This document shows positions 18,453-28,265 of a stretch of 64,000 nucleotides of DNA, piece after piece (the stretch's first letter is position 1; each line of letters begins with the position of its first letter). The notes beneath the pieces were generated by a model, which saw only the letters and a list, made by a program, of their open reading frames with translations, had not been told where the DNA came from and did not search any database. A program made the translations under genes and the position numbers. The DNA is from Kolteria novifilia. GTDB lineage: Bacteria; Planctomycetota; Planctomycetia; Kolteriales; Kolteriaceae. The stretch lies in contig CP036279.1 of the NCBI GenBank assembly GCA_007748055.1, positions 5,084,001-5,148,000 on the forward strand. The letters run 5' to 3'.

Positions 18453-19070
18453 GAGTCAGGCAATAGCCTGACCTACGGGGAGAGTGTTGGGGTGGCCCCG
18501 ATTGCTTGCCAATCGGGGTGGCGCAGCCACAAGAGGCCCTTTGGACGCTATCGTTCTCTCTGGCGGAAGACCCTCTCTCTGGAGGACTCTTGCTCGCGTT
18601 GCACGCCAAGGGTGACGACTAACCTGGGCCACCCAAGAGCGCGCCTAGAGTCAGGCAATAGCCTGACCTACGGGGAGAGTGTTGGGGTGGCCCCGATTGC
18701 TTGCCAATCGGGGTGGCGCAGCCACAAGAGGCCCTTTGGACGTTATTGTTCTCTCTGGCGGAAGACCATCTCTCTGGAGGACTCTTGCTCGCGTTGCACG
18801 CCAAGGGTGACAAGCAACCTGGGCCGCCCAAGAGTGCGCCGAGAGTCAGGCAATAGCCTGACCTACGGGGAGAGTGTTGGGGTGGCCCCGATTGCTTGCC
18901 AATCGGGGTGGCGCAGCCACAAGAGGCCCTTTGGACGCTATCGTTCTCTCTGGCGGAAGACCATCTCTCTGGAGGACTCTTGCTCGCGTTGCACGCCAAG
19001 GGTGACAAGCAACCTGGGCCGCCCAAGAGTGCGCCGAGAGTCAGGCAATAGCCTGACCTACGGGGAGAGT
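18453..19070. repeat. 195-bp tandem repeat, three units plus a partial fourth
   Basis: GAGTCAGGCAATAGCCTGACCTACGGGGAGAGTG starts units at 18453, 18648, 18843 and (partial) 19038, so the period is exactly 195 bp. Units 2 and 3 are nearly identical and unit 1 differs at several sites. Each unit contains the hairpins GTCAGGCAATAGCCTGAC and CCCCGATTGCTTGCCAATCGGGG. Because 195 is divisible by 3, frames stay open on both strands, but the resulting repeated peptides look non-coding. It lies between convergent genes. Confidence 0.9.
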
Positions 19071-19092
19071 GACCTCTGTGGTTCCCAGCGGA

Positions 19093-20217
19093 CTAGGTTT
19101 GACGCGTCGTCGGAAGCATGGCGGGGGTGAGGGTCACGGTGAGTGGCTTGAGCCTGATGGTGCCGGAGGGGATGAACTTGTCGCGAAGGCGCAGAACGGG
19201 CGTCTCGACCAGATGGGAGGCGAGGATGCCGATCGCGATGCTCACGACGGTCACGAAGAGCATCGTCTCCAGCGGAGGCATTTCCCAAAGGAGCCGGGAG
19301 GGACGAACGATCCATTCGATCACCGGCAGGTGCCAAAGATAGATCGAGTAGGAGTGCTTGCCGACATACCCGAGCGAGCGCATCGGCAGCATGGACGAGA
19401 TGCCGTTCGTGACCAGCGCCATCAGGATGAGACCGCAGGCCAAATAGAAGACGGTTAGGCCCACGGTGTGAATCGCCGGTGTCGACTCGATCGGCCAGAG
19501 GAACGCGGGCGTCAAGAGGACCGCGCCAAGCAGGACGAGCTGGGAGCGTCGCCCAACAAAGATCGCCTCGATCCGTTCGCGATGGAACTGCCAAAAATAA
19601 GAAAGCAAAACGCCAAACCCGAGGGCATCGACCCGCAAGTGGGTCAGCGAACTATTGTGCTTCCAGTAGACGCTCCAGTTCGCCAGGCGAAGCAGCAAGA
19701 TGAGACCCGCGAGCGTGAACAAGATGCGCGGAAGGGCCATTAAGGGCGAGGGCGTTTGCTGCGAGAGCAGCACCCCGACGAGCAACGCGAGCCCGAGATA
19801 GAAGTGTTCCTCCACCGCCAGCGACCAGGTGTGGTGCCAGAGCCCGCCCATGTAGTTTTGCAGGAAGAAGACCTCGCCGGTGATCTCGCTCCAGCCAATC
19901 GCGGGGTTTTGCGCCACCAGCAGCGGTCCAGTGATGGCGAGGAAGAAGAAGAACGCGGGGTAGATTTTCAGCCCACGACGGATGAGAAAGCGGGGGATAT
20001 TGACGCACCCTTCGCGTTCGAATTCGCGAAAGAGGAGCCCCGAGACCAGAAAGCCGCTCAGCACGAAGAAAAGATCGACGCCGATCCAACCACCTCGCTG
20101 CCACGCGCTGGAGAGCACCGTCATCCCGTCCTTCACGTAGACGTGTCGCCCGATCACGAGCAGGACAGCGACGGCGCGCAGGACGTCGAGCGCGAGCATT
20201 CGTTCCGATGGTCGCAT
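19093..20217 (-). CDS. Acyltransferase 3-family membrane protein
   Basis: 374 residues, about ten transmembrane helices, with the family opening LALDVLRAVAVLLVIGRHV (catalytic-type Arg and His) and GWIGVDLFFVLSGFLVSG. These OafA/YrhL-like enzymes transfer acetyl or other acyl groups to exported sugars at the inner membrane. The start may be ATG 20217 or ATG 20199; neither has a strong ribosome site. No polysaccharide gene is adjacent. Confidence 0.88.
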   Translation of the reverse strand: MRPSERMLALDVLRAVAVLLVIGRHVYVKDGMTVLSSAWQRGGWIGVDLFFVLSGFLVSGLLFREFEREGCVNIPRFLIRRGLKIYPAFFFFLAITGPLLVAQNPAIGWSEITGEVFFLQNYMGGLWHHTWSLAVEEHFYLGLALLVGVLLSQQTPSPLMALPRILFTLAGLILLLRLANWSVYWKHNSSLTHLRVDALGFGVLLSYFWQFHRERIEAIFVGRRSQLVLLGAVLLTPAFLWPIESTPAIHTVGLTVFYLACGLILMALVTNGISSMLPMRSLGYVGKHSYSIYLWHLPVIEWIVRPSRLLWEMPPLETMLFVTVVSIAIGILASHLVETPVLRLRDKFIPSGTIRLKPLTVTLTPAMLPTTRQT

Positions 20218-20392
20218 GGAGTGAAAGGTATCCGCGGAGGAGGACGGCGCGTGCTGAACCGGAGAACTATACCTTCCAAACCGGCAGGTGGCGCGTCGCT
20301 CGACGGTTTCCCGAACCGCTCGGCGACCACCATTCCAGGAGTAATGGAATAGCCGCGGTAATTCGGCACACCTTCATCGCTCGCGAGAGGGC

Positions 20393-22051
20393 CTATCGCG
20401 TGAGGATCAGCCCCAGAATCCCGGTTGCCACGACATAGTAGATCGTCGGCAAGATGGTCTTGCGGAGGGTAACTCCTTCCTGCCCCAAAAGCCCGACGGT
20501 GGCGCTGGCCGCGACGACGTTGTGAATCGCGATCATGTTGCCCGCGGCGGCGCCGACGGCTTGAAGAGCGACGATGGTGCTGCCGGAACGGCCGAGTCCT
20601 TCGGCAACCCCTTGTTGGAACTGGGCGAACATCGCGTTGCTGACGGTGTTGCTGCCGGCGATGAAGGCTCCGAGGGCTCCGATCCACGACGCGAAGAAAG
20701 GCCAGATCGCGCCGACGTGATCGGCCACCCACTGGGCCATGACCAGAGGCATGCTCGGCAAGCCGGCTCCGTTGATGTTGGAGAGAAGGTAGATCTGGAC
20801 CATCGGCACCGTGAAGACGAGGACAAACCCAGCGGCGAGGAGGGTCTTGGCAGCGGCTCCGGTGGCGCGAGCGATGTCCGCAACCCGCATGCGGTGCAGA
20901 AAGAACGTGATCCCCGCGACGAAGAGCAAGATCGCTCCAGGCAGATAGAGCGGCGCGGTGCCGGCGTCGATATCGGTACCTAGGACATGCTTCCACGTGA
21001 TGCCGAAGGACTTGAGCCAGGCGCCAACGCCAAGTTGCGGTAGCCGGGTTAGGACCAGAACGACCGCAACCAGAACATAGGGAAGCCAGGCCAAACGCAG
21101 CGACATCGTCTTCTCGGCGGGAGCTTCCAGGGCCTTCAAGTCGATCGTGCCGAACCATTCCTTGGGCCACTGCTCGGAAGGCTCGAAATCCCAGACCTCC
21201 GCGGGCAGAAGGAATCGAGCTCGCGCGGCGCGGGTGACGACAAAAAGCCCGACCATCGCGCCTAGGAGCGAGGGGAATTCCGGTCCAAGGAAGTAGGCGG
21301 CCAAGACGTAGGGGACGGTGAAGGAAACGCCGCCGAAGAGCGCGAACTTCCAGATCGAGAGCCCTTCGGTCCAAGAGCGGCGCGGGCCGAAGAAGCGAGT
21401 GAGCATCACGACCATCAGAAAGGGCATAAAGCTGCCGACGATCGCGTGGATGCAAGCGGCTTTGATGGTGACTTGCCGGAGGTAGGAGGCCTGGTCGAGG
21501 CTATTGGCGGCGAAGTAGCTCGAGAGGGCCTCCCAGTTCATGTTCTGCCCGATGCCGACGAGGATGGGCGTGCCGGCGGCTCCAAAGGTGACCGCGGTTG
21601 ACTGAACCATCAAGCCGATCATGACGGCGGCGGCCGCGGGAAACCCGAGCGCGACGAGTAGAGGGGCGGCGATCGCCGCGGGAGTGCCGAAGCCGGCGGC
21701 GCCCTCGATGAACGAACCAAAAAGCCACGCGACAATGACGACTTGGACGCGCCGATCGTCGCTAATTTGATGAAAACCGCGCCGAATCGTGCTAATGGCG
21801 CCCGATTCCTCGAGTGTATTGACCAAAAAGATGGCGCCAAAGACGATAAAGAGGATGTTGAAGGTGACAAAGAGGCCCTTGATCGACGCCGCCGCGATCC
21901 GGACTTCGTCGACGTGCCAGAAGAGCCCCGCCACCAGCGCGGCCGCGACATAGACCAGCGGCATCGCCCAGCGAGCGGGAACCCGAAAGCCTACCAGCAA
22001 CACGCCTCCCAAAAGGATGGGAAAGACCGCCAAGAACGCTTGGAGCGTCAC
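20393..22051 (-). CDS. lldP: L-lactate permease family transporter
   Basis: 552 residues from GTG 22051, which has AGGAACAG just upstream; the frame opens at 22162, but the added residues are not membrane-like. Twelve or more helices begin [18 protein letters not shown]. Family motifs include [16 protein letters not shown] and [19 protein letters not shown]. It imports L-lactate or glycolate with protons. No lactate dehydrogenase genes are adjacent. Confidence 0.9.
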   Translation of the reverse strand: MTLQAFLAVFPILLGGVLLVGFRVPARWAMPLVYVAAALVAGLFWHVDEVRIAAASIKGLFVTFNILFIVFGAIFLVNTLEESGAISTIRRGFHQISDDRRVQVVIVAWLFGSFIEGAAGFGTPAAIAAPLLVALGFPAAAAVMIGLMVQSTAVTFGAAGTPILVGIGQNMNWEALSSYFAANSLDQASYLRQVTIKAACIHAIVGSFMPFLMVVMLTRFFGPRRSWTEGLSIWKFALFGGVSFTVPYVLAAYFLGPEFPSLLGAMVGLFVVTRAARARFLLPAEVWDFEPSEQWPKEWFGTIDLKALEAPAEKTMSLRLAWLPYVLVAVVLVLTRLPQLGVGAWLKSFGITWKHVLGTDIDAGTAPLYLPGAILLFVAGITFFLHRMRVADIARATGAAAKTLLAAGFVLVFTVPMVQIYLLSNINGAGLPSMPLVMAQWVADHVGAIWPFFASWIGALGAFIAGSNTVSNAMFAQFQQGVAEGLGRSGSTIVALQAVGAAAGNMIAIHNVVAASATVGLLGQEGVTLRKTILPTIYYVVATGILGLILTR

Positions 22052-22255
22052 CTGTTCCTCGCCAATACCGGACCAATGGTGTGGATGAGAAGTCACTATC
22101 CCTACCGCGAAGTTTCGCGGGACGCAAGCGTCGATTGGCCAGGAGGCCGAAACGCCCTTCAAATAGGCGGCCAGCGGCGCATCGCGGATTCGTCGTTAGT
22201 AGAGCGTGACAATTCCTTGGGCAACGGATACACTCCGGAGGGCCTGGGCAGTTGA

Positions 22256-22273
22256 ACTCCTCGTCCGAGGAGT
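22256..22273. promoter_or_regulatory. Perfect palindrome in the divergent leader of a DUF1559 gene
   Basis: ACTCCTCG-TC-CGAGGAGT is an 18-bp perfect palindrome about 100 bp upstream of ATG 22373, in the 321-base gap between the lactate permease and DUF1559 genes. It could be an operator or a leader hairpin. It is not followed by a T-run, so a terminator is unlikely. Nothing else is seen in this gap. Confidence 0.3.
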
Positions 22274-22372
22274 GTTGGGGATACCGCCTTTTCTTCCGAC
22301 CCTGCCCTTCCATCCATTCACCGGCGAGGCCACTTCCGCGCGCCCCGCCAACCCGTCGCAGAGGGGAACAGC

Positions 22373-23317
22373 ATGCGCCGCTCGAACGTCGAACGTATGG
22401 GATTCACGTTGGTCGAACTGCTGGTGGTCATCGCGATCATCGGCATTCTCGTCGCCCTTCTCTTGCCCGCGGTGCAGCAAGCCCGCGAAGCGGCACGAGC
22501 CACGCAATGCCGATCGCGACTCAAGCAGATTGGCGTCGCGCTGCACAACTATCACGACTCCCACGGGCAGTTTCCGCCGGGACAGATCGGACAAGTCCAC
22601 CCGAGATCGGGCAACCCCTGCTTTCCCGGCAGCGGAACGGCCAACAAGACAGCCTTTGCGCCGTGGACGGTGCTGATTCTTCCCTTCCTCGATGAGCAAG
22701 CCCGTTTCGAGAAGTTCAACTACTCCCAGCGATTCAGCCTCTCGGAGGCTGACACCGGCAGCACGACCAACCACGCCCTATGGGCGATTCCCATGGAGAA
22801 GCTTCGTTGCCCCTCGGTGCCGCTCAGTCTCTCCAAGCCCTACTCGTCGCACTACTTCGGCGTTCAAGGAGGAGGCATCAACACCGCGGGCAACTTCTTC
22901 TGCCGGGCCTCCAACGATTCCCTGCGCGGCTTTGATCTCAACGGCATCATGATCATCAACGGCAGCATCTCGCTAGCGGACGTGCAAGACGGAGCGTCGA
23001 AAGTCTTCGCGGTGGGAGAGACGATCTACCAAACCTGGTCACGCACGGACAACAAGAACTTTGGGTGGGCGTCCTCAAGCAACCTCACGGAGGAATGGGC
23101 ATTCCCGACCAATCTCGCTTCCACGCGGACTTCGAACAACGCTCTCCCCGCGGATGGGCACAGCAACCAATCACGCGGGTTCGGCAGCCATCACCCAGGC
23201 GGAGCGCATTTCATGATGGGCGATGGCTCGGTTCGCTTCGTTGGCGACGCGGTCGATTTTCAGACCTTCCGCAAGACCGCCATCCGCAATGACGGCGAAC
23301 CGCTCGAGAGCTTGTAG
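22373..23317 (+). CDS. DUF1559 pilin-like protein (second of three)
   Basis: 314 residues with the pilin-like N-terminus (MGFTLVELLVVIAIIGIL, then LLLPAVQQAREAARA) and a canonical H-x9-DG end (HHPGGAHFMMGDGSVRFV). Probably exported and processed after the Gly of the GFTL motif. Unlike the other two copies, no lipoprotein gene follows; instead a 30-bp tandem repeat does. Confidence 0.93.
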   Translation: MRRSNVERMGFTLVELLVVIAIIGILVALLLPAVQQAREAARATQCRSRLKQIGVALHNYHDSHGQFPPGQIGQVHPRSGNPCFPGSGTANKTAFAPWTVLILPFLDEQARFEKFNYSQRFSLSEADTGSTTNHALWAIPMEKLRCPSVPLSLSKPYSSHYFGVQGGGINTAGNFFCRASNDSLRGFDLNGIMIINGSISLADVQDGASKVFAVGETIYQTWSRTDNKNFGWASSSNLTEEWAFPTNLASTRTSNNALPADGHSNQSRGFGSHHPGGAHFMMGDGSVRFVGDAVDFQTFRKTAIRNDGEPLESL

Positions 23318-23388
23318 AAAGGCATCGAGCCGGCGCGGCGGCAAGACGCTCCAACGGACCACCGTGCGGAAGCGAGCCGAATCAACGG

Positions 23389-23743
23389 TCTTTTCCGCAT
23401 GCCCACGGCGAGCGTGGGTCTTTTCCGCATGCCCACGGCGAGCGTGGGTCTTTTCCGCATGCCCACGGCGAGCGTGGGTCTTTTCCGCATGCCCACGGCG
23501 AGCGTGGGTCTTTTCCGCATGCCCACGGCGAGCGTGGGTCTTTTCCGCATGCCCACGGCGAGCGTGGGTCTTTTCCGCATGCCCACGGCGAGCGTGGGTC
23601 TTTTCCGCATGCCCACGGCGAGCGTGGGTCTTTTCCGCATGCCCACGGCGAGCGTGGGTCTTTTCCGCATGCCCACGGCGAGCGTGGGTCTTTTCCGCAT
23701 GCCCACGGCGAGCGTGGGTCTTTTCCGCATGCCCACGGCGAGA
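23389..23743. repeat. 30-bp tandem palindromic repeat, 12 copies
   Basis: The unit GCCCACGGCGAGCGTGGG plus TCTTTTCCGCAT repeats 12 times at 23401 + 30n, essentially without change until the last unit (GGCGAGAGTC). The reverse complement of the core is CCCACGCTCGCCGTGGG, the same palindrome as in the array at 29899. There are no unique spacers, so it is not CRISPR. A period of 10 codons keeps most frames open artificially. It sits between the 3' ends of convergent genes. Confidence 0.95.
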
Positions 23744-23766
23744 GTCTCTTGAGCAATGACTAAATA

Positions 23767-26700
23767 CTAGGAGAGCTTTTGGCGAGTGGTCGCCCACATC
23801 GAATTGCGGTCGGGATCCTGGGGATCGAGTTCATCCTCGCGGTCAGCGATCGTTCGCTGGGCTTTCGCGAGCGCCGAGGTCAATAGCCGGATGAGCCCCA
23901 ACGCCACCTCCGAGCGTTCCTGGATCAAATCGATGAAGTCATCGCGGTTGATCTTTAGGTAGGAGACGTCGGTCTGCGCGATGGCCGAGTGCTGCGTCGT
24001 CTCGATGCGAAGAATCGAGAGCCCGAAGATGTCTCCCTTGCCCCGCACGGAGATCTCGCGATCGGACATGGTGAGCACGACGCTCCCCGAGGTAATCAAA
24101 TAGAGCTCCTCGCGACTCTCCCCCTCGCGAAGAATGACCGTCCCCGCGGGATAACTTCCCTCAAGAGCGATCTCGGCGATGTAGACGAGCAGTTTGCCAT
24201 CCAATTCGCGAAAGACCTCGTTGGCCTTGAGCAGAATCACTTTCTCGATGGTCGAGAGCATGCGTTCCTCCGTCAAAGGACTCGTCGGGGAACAGTGTTC
24301 GCCGACGAAGAGTTGAGCCACTTCCAACCACGAGGGACTCGATTCGGTCAGGCACGTCAGCATGACCAACGTGAAGTCGGCCGCGCTGCGGACCAGTTCG
24401 TCGTCGTCGTGCCGCAGGCGCTCGACATCGTCCCGCAACTCCGAGAGATGCTTGCGTCCTACTTGCAAGCAGGCCGTCGCGCGAACCCACGCGTTTTCGT
24501 GCTGCATCAGGATGCGGAGCCAAGTCTCCGCGTCGTGATGTTCGAGAGCGTAGAGCTGCTTGCCGATCGCGACCTTCTTCTCATCGCTTACGGGATCGAG
24601 GATGCCTAGCAACGCGGTCCGTTCCGCCTTGCCGATTGTATTGTCGAGTAGTTCGAGAGCGTACTCGCGATCCTTGGGGTTGATGCCACCGAGGCTATGC
24701 CGAATCGAGGCCAGATCGAGCTGCGGATAGAGAATACCGATGAGCGTCAGGATTCGCGACGTGATCCGAGCTCGTTCCTCCAGAAGTGAGTCCTGAAGCA
24801 GCGACTCCTCGAGTAACTCCCGCAATTCCAGAACAATCGTTGTCTGTTGGAAGTAGCACCGCAGTTGCTGTTGGCACCGAGTTTCGATGCGGTCGTGGTC
24901 CAGTTCGAAGTCGGGATGGGCATGGACGATCTTCTCGAGTCCGGCGTAGACCGAGGCGCGGACGAGGTCGTCGGCATCGTCGAAGTGCTTCATCAAAATC
25001 TCGGCGGCCAGTTCCGGTGCGGACCGGGCACCGATCGTCCCGATGATTCGAGGGAGAGCGAGTCGTCGCTTGGGAAACTCCTCCGACTGATCGAGAAAGT
25101 GTCCCAGCGGCGTGATGACCTCGGCATCGTACTCGGCCAGAGCGTCGGCGGCGCTGCGCGACACGTGGGAGCGATCGAGGTTGGTGACCAAGGGAGCGAT
25201 CAAGTGATGGCTACGCATTTGACGCGAGGCCCGAATCGCCTCGAGGACGACGTCGCGGTCCTCATCCTCCAGCAGAATGCGTAGCGAACCGTGAAAGTGG
25301 CGGACCTTCAACCGGCCGAGCACCTCGGCGGCCGACTTGCGGACCAGCGGATCCGAATCGCGAAACATCCGCTTGAGTTCCTCGGCGGCGGCGAGAATTC
25401 CGTCGAGTCCTCCGCAGCGAATCAGGCTCGCGATCGCGGCCCCTTTCACCTCGGGATTGGGATCGAACTGGTAGTCGTGAACGAATGCCATGTCCGAGTC
25501 GGAGGACTGGTTGATCTCGCAGTAGGCGGAGATCGCCGCGGCGCGAACGCTCGGCTCCTCGTCCTCGAGCGACAGGCGCACGGTCGGCGCGAAGCGCGGA
25601 TCGCCGGTGCGTCCAAGATAGACGAGCGCCTTGCGACGCAGCCAGGTGCTCTTCTTCTTAAGGAGGTGGAGCACGAGCGCGTCGCGGCGCGGTCCGGGAG
25701 CGACTTCATCAATGAACTCGAGAGCCGCCGCGGCGGCGTACTCGTCCTCGCCTTTGAGGATCTCCTCGTAGACGTTCAGAGCAGCCGCATCGCCCAGGAT
25801 GGGACGTTCGCGCTCCTCGTCCGAGGGCATGACCGAGAGCCGGGCCTCGAGAGTCTTGACGTAGCGACGATGACTGACCAGGGCCGCCAAGGTCCAAGCG
25901 GCCGCCAAGCCGATCGTCGCGTACGAGAGATCGCGCGCGGGTATCTTCCCCTCGATCAACAACAGCGCGACGCCCGAACAGCCGACGGCCAACGGGTTGA
26001 CGATCCCGTCGACGATCGCTTTGATGCGACGGCGCATCGCCTCGCCGATCGGTTGATAGAGCATCTGTTTGCACATCGACGTGATCGCGAAGCGCAGGGT
26101 GTTCTCCATCCGCTGAAGTGTCGCGGCCCAAAGAACGATGCGATGGGGCGCCGCCAGCAGAATCGTGAGCGAACAGCCGATGAGATAGAGCGGCTCGATC
26201 GTCAATGAGGCCTGGATCCCCAGCCGTGACACCAAGCGACTCGTCACGAAGAACTGCAGGAAGATCTCCAGAAGCCCCATCACGATCAGCAACAGGCTGA
26301 AGTAGCGAGCCAAGTGATCGGCTTGCCCTTCAAAGGTGTTCGCGGCGCTGATCTTCCATTGGTAGTCGACAATCGCCACCGCGGCGGTCGTGAAACCGAT
26401 CATCGCCGCGATCGCGATCCCGAGTCGACGACTGTGAATGTTGTGTCCGCTCCGTTGCTGTTGGATATGAGAAGAGCTGCGACGCTCCCGTTTTGTCGGA
26501 TCGTTGGAGTCATCCAGTCCCTGGACATAGGCCTGTCGCAGCGAAGAGACCAAAAGGATGCAGATGACGAAGAGCCCGGACGCCACCAAGAGGAAGTTCT
26601 GAATCCCGAGCGTGGTGACGGTCGCGCCCATGATGGCGCCGAAGAGGACTTGGCCACACGCCCCTCCCGCGCCGACCATGGCGTAGAGTCGTCGCCCCTG

Positions 26701-27126
26701 CCGGGACGTGAACATCTCCCCCGCGAAGGTCCAGAATTGCAACACGCTGATCGTCACCGCCACTTCCGCGAAGACGTACAGCGCCGCCAGGACCCAAAAG
26801 TTCGCCTCGTGAATCTCGAAGATGACCCAAAAACCCGCGGTCGCGAGAAGAAAGAGCGAAAAGGAGACGACGATCAGCCGATCAAGTCTTACCCGCGAGG
26901 CCGCGTTGGCGTAGACGAGCGTGTTGAAGGACTCGAAGACCGCGAGGGTGATGTACATGTAGGGAAGATAGCGGGCGTCGAGGTTCTTCAAGAAGAGTGT
27001 GAACGCGACTGTTCGGGTCGTCGTGACCGTCGCTCCCACCACGCACATGTACAAGAAGAAGAGCTGAAAGAACCTCTTCTGCTCTTCGGCACGGACGCTC
27101 AGCAGCCTCTCGATCGAGAAGAGCAC
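23767..27126 (-). CDS. Nucleotide-translocase-like transporter fused to HEAT repeats and a cyclic-nucleotide-binding domain
   Basis: 1119 residues, GTG start with GGAAGGAAAGG upstream. Residues about 15-430 form some 10-12 hydrophobic helices; the opening (EEQKRFFQLFFLYM, TRTVAFTLFLKNL) and FAGEMFTSRQGRRLYAMV resemble ADP/ATP-translocase-like (NTT) or MFS carriers. Residues about 450-930 are HEAT-like helical repeats (LGRTGDPRFAPTVRLSL, IASLIRCGG, AAEVLGRLKVRHF). Residues about 955-1090 form a cNMP-binding domain (YPAGTVILREGESREELYLI, GDIFGLSI), although the phosphate-binding-cassette Arg is not evident. Probably an inner-membrane transporter with a cytoplasmic regulatory tail; the substrate is unknown. 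Confidence 0.85.
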   Translation of the reverse strand: MLFSIERLLSVRAEEQKRFFQLFFLYMCVVGATVTTTRTVAFTLFLKNLDARYLPYMYITLAVFESFNTLVYANAASRVRLDRLIVVSFSLFLLATAGFWVIFEIHEANFWVLAALYVFAEVAVTISVLQFWTFAGEMFTSRQGRRLYAMVGAGGACGQVLFGAIMGATVTTLGIQNFLLVASGLFVICILLVSSLRQAYVQGLDDSNDPTKRERRSSSHIQQQRSGHNIHSRRLGIAIAAMIGFTTAAVAIVDYQWKISAANTFEGQADHLARYFSLLLIVMGLLEIFLQFFVTSRLVSRLGIQASLTIEPLYLIGCSLTILLAAPHRIVLWAATLQRMENTLRFAITSMCKQMLYQPIGEAMRRRIKAIVDGIVNPLAVGCSGVALLLIEGKIPARDLSYATIGLAAAWTLAALVSHRRYVKTLEARLSVMPSDEERERPILGDAAALNVYEEILKGEDEYAAAAALEFIDEVAPGPRRDALVLHLLKKKSTWLRRKALVYLGRTGDPRFAPTVRLSLEDEEPSVRAAAISAYCEINQSSDSDMAFVHDYQFDPNPEVKGAAIASLIRCGGLDGILAAAEELKRMFRDSDPLVRKSAAEVLGRLKVRHFHGSLRILLEDEDRDVVLEAIRASRQMRSHHLIAPLVTNLDRSHVSRSAADALAEYDAEVITPLGHFLDQSEEFPKRRLALPRIIGTIGARSAPELAAEILMKHFDDADDLVRASVYAGLEKIVHAHPDFELDHDRIETRCQQQLRCYFQQTTIVLELRELLEESLLQDSLLEERARITSRILTLIGILYPQLDLASIRHSLGGINPKDREYALELLDNTIGKAERTALLGILDPVSDEKKVAIGKQLYALEHHDAETWLRILMQHENAWVRATACLQVGRKHLSELRDDVERLRHDDDELVRSAADFTLVMLTCLTESSPSWLEVAQLFVGEHCSPTSPLTEERMLSTIEKVILLKANEVFRELDGKLLVYIAEIALEGSYPAGTVILREGESREELYLITSGSVVLTMSDREISVRGKGDIFGLSILRIETTQHSAIAQTDVSYLKINRDDFIDLIQERSEVALGLIRLLTSALAKAQRTIADREDELDPQDPDRNSMWATTRQKLS

Positions 27127-27372
27127 GCGGAGCCTTTCCTTCCTCGGGCGGGAACGTCGAGCCGGACTGTCCCGGTGACAGCCTACCGGCTTCCTTCGAT
27201 GACGATGCTAAATCGACGCCCCGAATTCAAGCAATCCGTCCGGGATCCCGACAAACGTCGCAAGCCAAGATCGAAAGCCGTCTCTATAACCGCTGGATGA
27301 GTCCGCCCGAACGATCGGGCGTCGATTCATCGTTGGCACCGAACTAGCGATGTTGTCCAAGGGAGAACAGCA

Positions 27373-28104
27373 ATGTCGAGGGGGAACCGAAACATGCGAT
27401 CGATCGTGACGAAGGCGTGCGTCCTGGCCGGACTGGGACTAATGATGGCGGGCCCGAGCTGGGCCGAGAAGACCTCGGCGCCCAACACGCTCTCCGAGAA
27501 GGAGAAGCAAGAGGGCTGGAAGCTTCTCTTCGACGGCAAGACGCTCGAGGGATGGACGGGCTTTCGCGCCGACAAGCCGGGCAAGGGCTGGAAGGTCGTC
27601 GACGGCACCATCGCCCGTGTCGAGAAGGGAGCCGGTGACATCATGACGGCAGAGCCCTACGCCAGTTTCGAGCTCTCGCTCGACTACAAGATCTCGCCCA
27701 AGGGCAACAGCGGACTGATGTACCACGTCACCAAGGAGGAAGCGACGCCCTGGCGCACCGGCCCGGAGATTCAGATCCAGGACAACGACGGCTACGATCC
27801 CCAGAAGGCGGGATGGCTCTACCAGCTCTATTCCTCCGAGGTTGACGCGACCAAGCCGCCGGGAGAGTGGAACAACTTGCGCGTCCTGATCACGCCCGAG
27901 AAGTGCGCGACCTACATGAATGGCGTCAAGTACTACGAGTACGTCAAGGGAAGTGACGACTGGGACCAGCGCGTCGCCAAGAGCAAGTTCAACCAGTTCC
28001 CCAAATTCGGCAAGGCGACGTCCGGCTACATCTGCCTGCAGGATCACGGCAATCCGGTCGAGTTTCGCAACATCAAGATCCGCCCCATCTCCTCGGGCAA
28101 GTAG
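27373..28104 (+). CDS. Secreted DUF1080 (3-keto-disaccharide hydrolase) protein
   Basis: 243 residues. ATG 27373 has GGGAGAAC upstream. A signal peptide ends near GPSWAEKT, then a concanavalin-like DUF1080 domain begins GWKLLFDGKTLEGWTGF and includes NSGLMYHV, GPEIQIQDNDGYDP, PGEWNNLRV and IKIRPI at the end. The family is annotated as putative 3-keto-disaccharide hydrolase and is greatly expanded in planctomycetes; the real substrate is unproven. Single gene. Confidence 0.92.
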   Translation: MSRGNRNMRSIVTKACVLAGLGLMMAGPSWAEKTSAPNTLSEKEKQEGWKLLFDGKTLEGWTGFRADKPGKGWKVVDGTIARVEKGAGDIMTAEPYASFELSLDYKISPKGNSGLMYHVTKEEATPWRTGPEIQIQDNDGYDPQKAGWLYQLYSSEVDATKPPGEWNNLRVLITPEKCATYMNGVKYYEYVKGSDDWDQRVAKSKFNQFPKFGKATSGYICLQDHGNPVEFRNIKIRPISSGK

Positions 28105-28163
28105 GGAATTGTTCTTTCTGTTCGTGTCCTGATTGTGCCCTTGCTCGCCCTCGCGTGACACCT

Positions 28164-28254
28164 GGGCACCATGCCCACGCAAGCGAGAGCCTCGGGGCTT
28201 CCAGCTCATTTCCACCCATTCCCCTGGGGACGATCGCCCTCCATCCCCCAGGGG
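28164..28254. repeat. Half copy of the palindromic family plus a 9-bp inverted repeat between convergent genes
   Basis: 28164-28190 reads GGGCACCATGCCCACGC, then AAGCGAGAGC, one arm of the dispersed palindrome. At 28221-28229 CCCCTGGGG is matched by CCCCAGGGG at 28246-28254 across a 16-nt loop. The hairpin could end transcription from either side, but there is no T-run. Confidence 0.35.
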
Positions 28255-28265
28255 CTGTGGTGGAA

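Noticed and set aside
18492-19130. A 212-residue frame with three 65-residue repeats
   Set aside because: The 195-bp period keeps frames open in both strands; hairpins and the lack of a ribosome site indicate non-coding repeats.
23389-23743. CRISPR array
   Set aside because: The units are contiguous with no unique spacers, and no cas genes are present.
23223-23797. Open frames on both strands encoding repeats such as ACPRRAWVFS
   Set aside because: They result from a 30-bp DNA repeat whose length is divisible by 3; all frames are equally open, with no start signal or signal peptide.
28221-28254. Rho-independent terminator
   Set aside because: The inverted repeat has a 16-nt loop and no T-run, so it is reported only as a possible hairpin.
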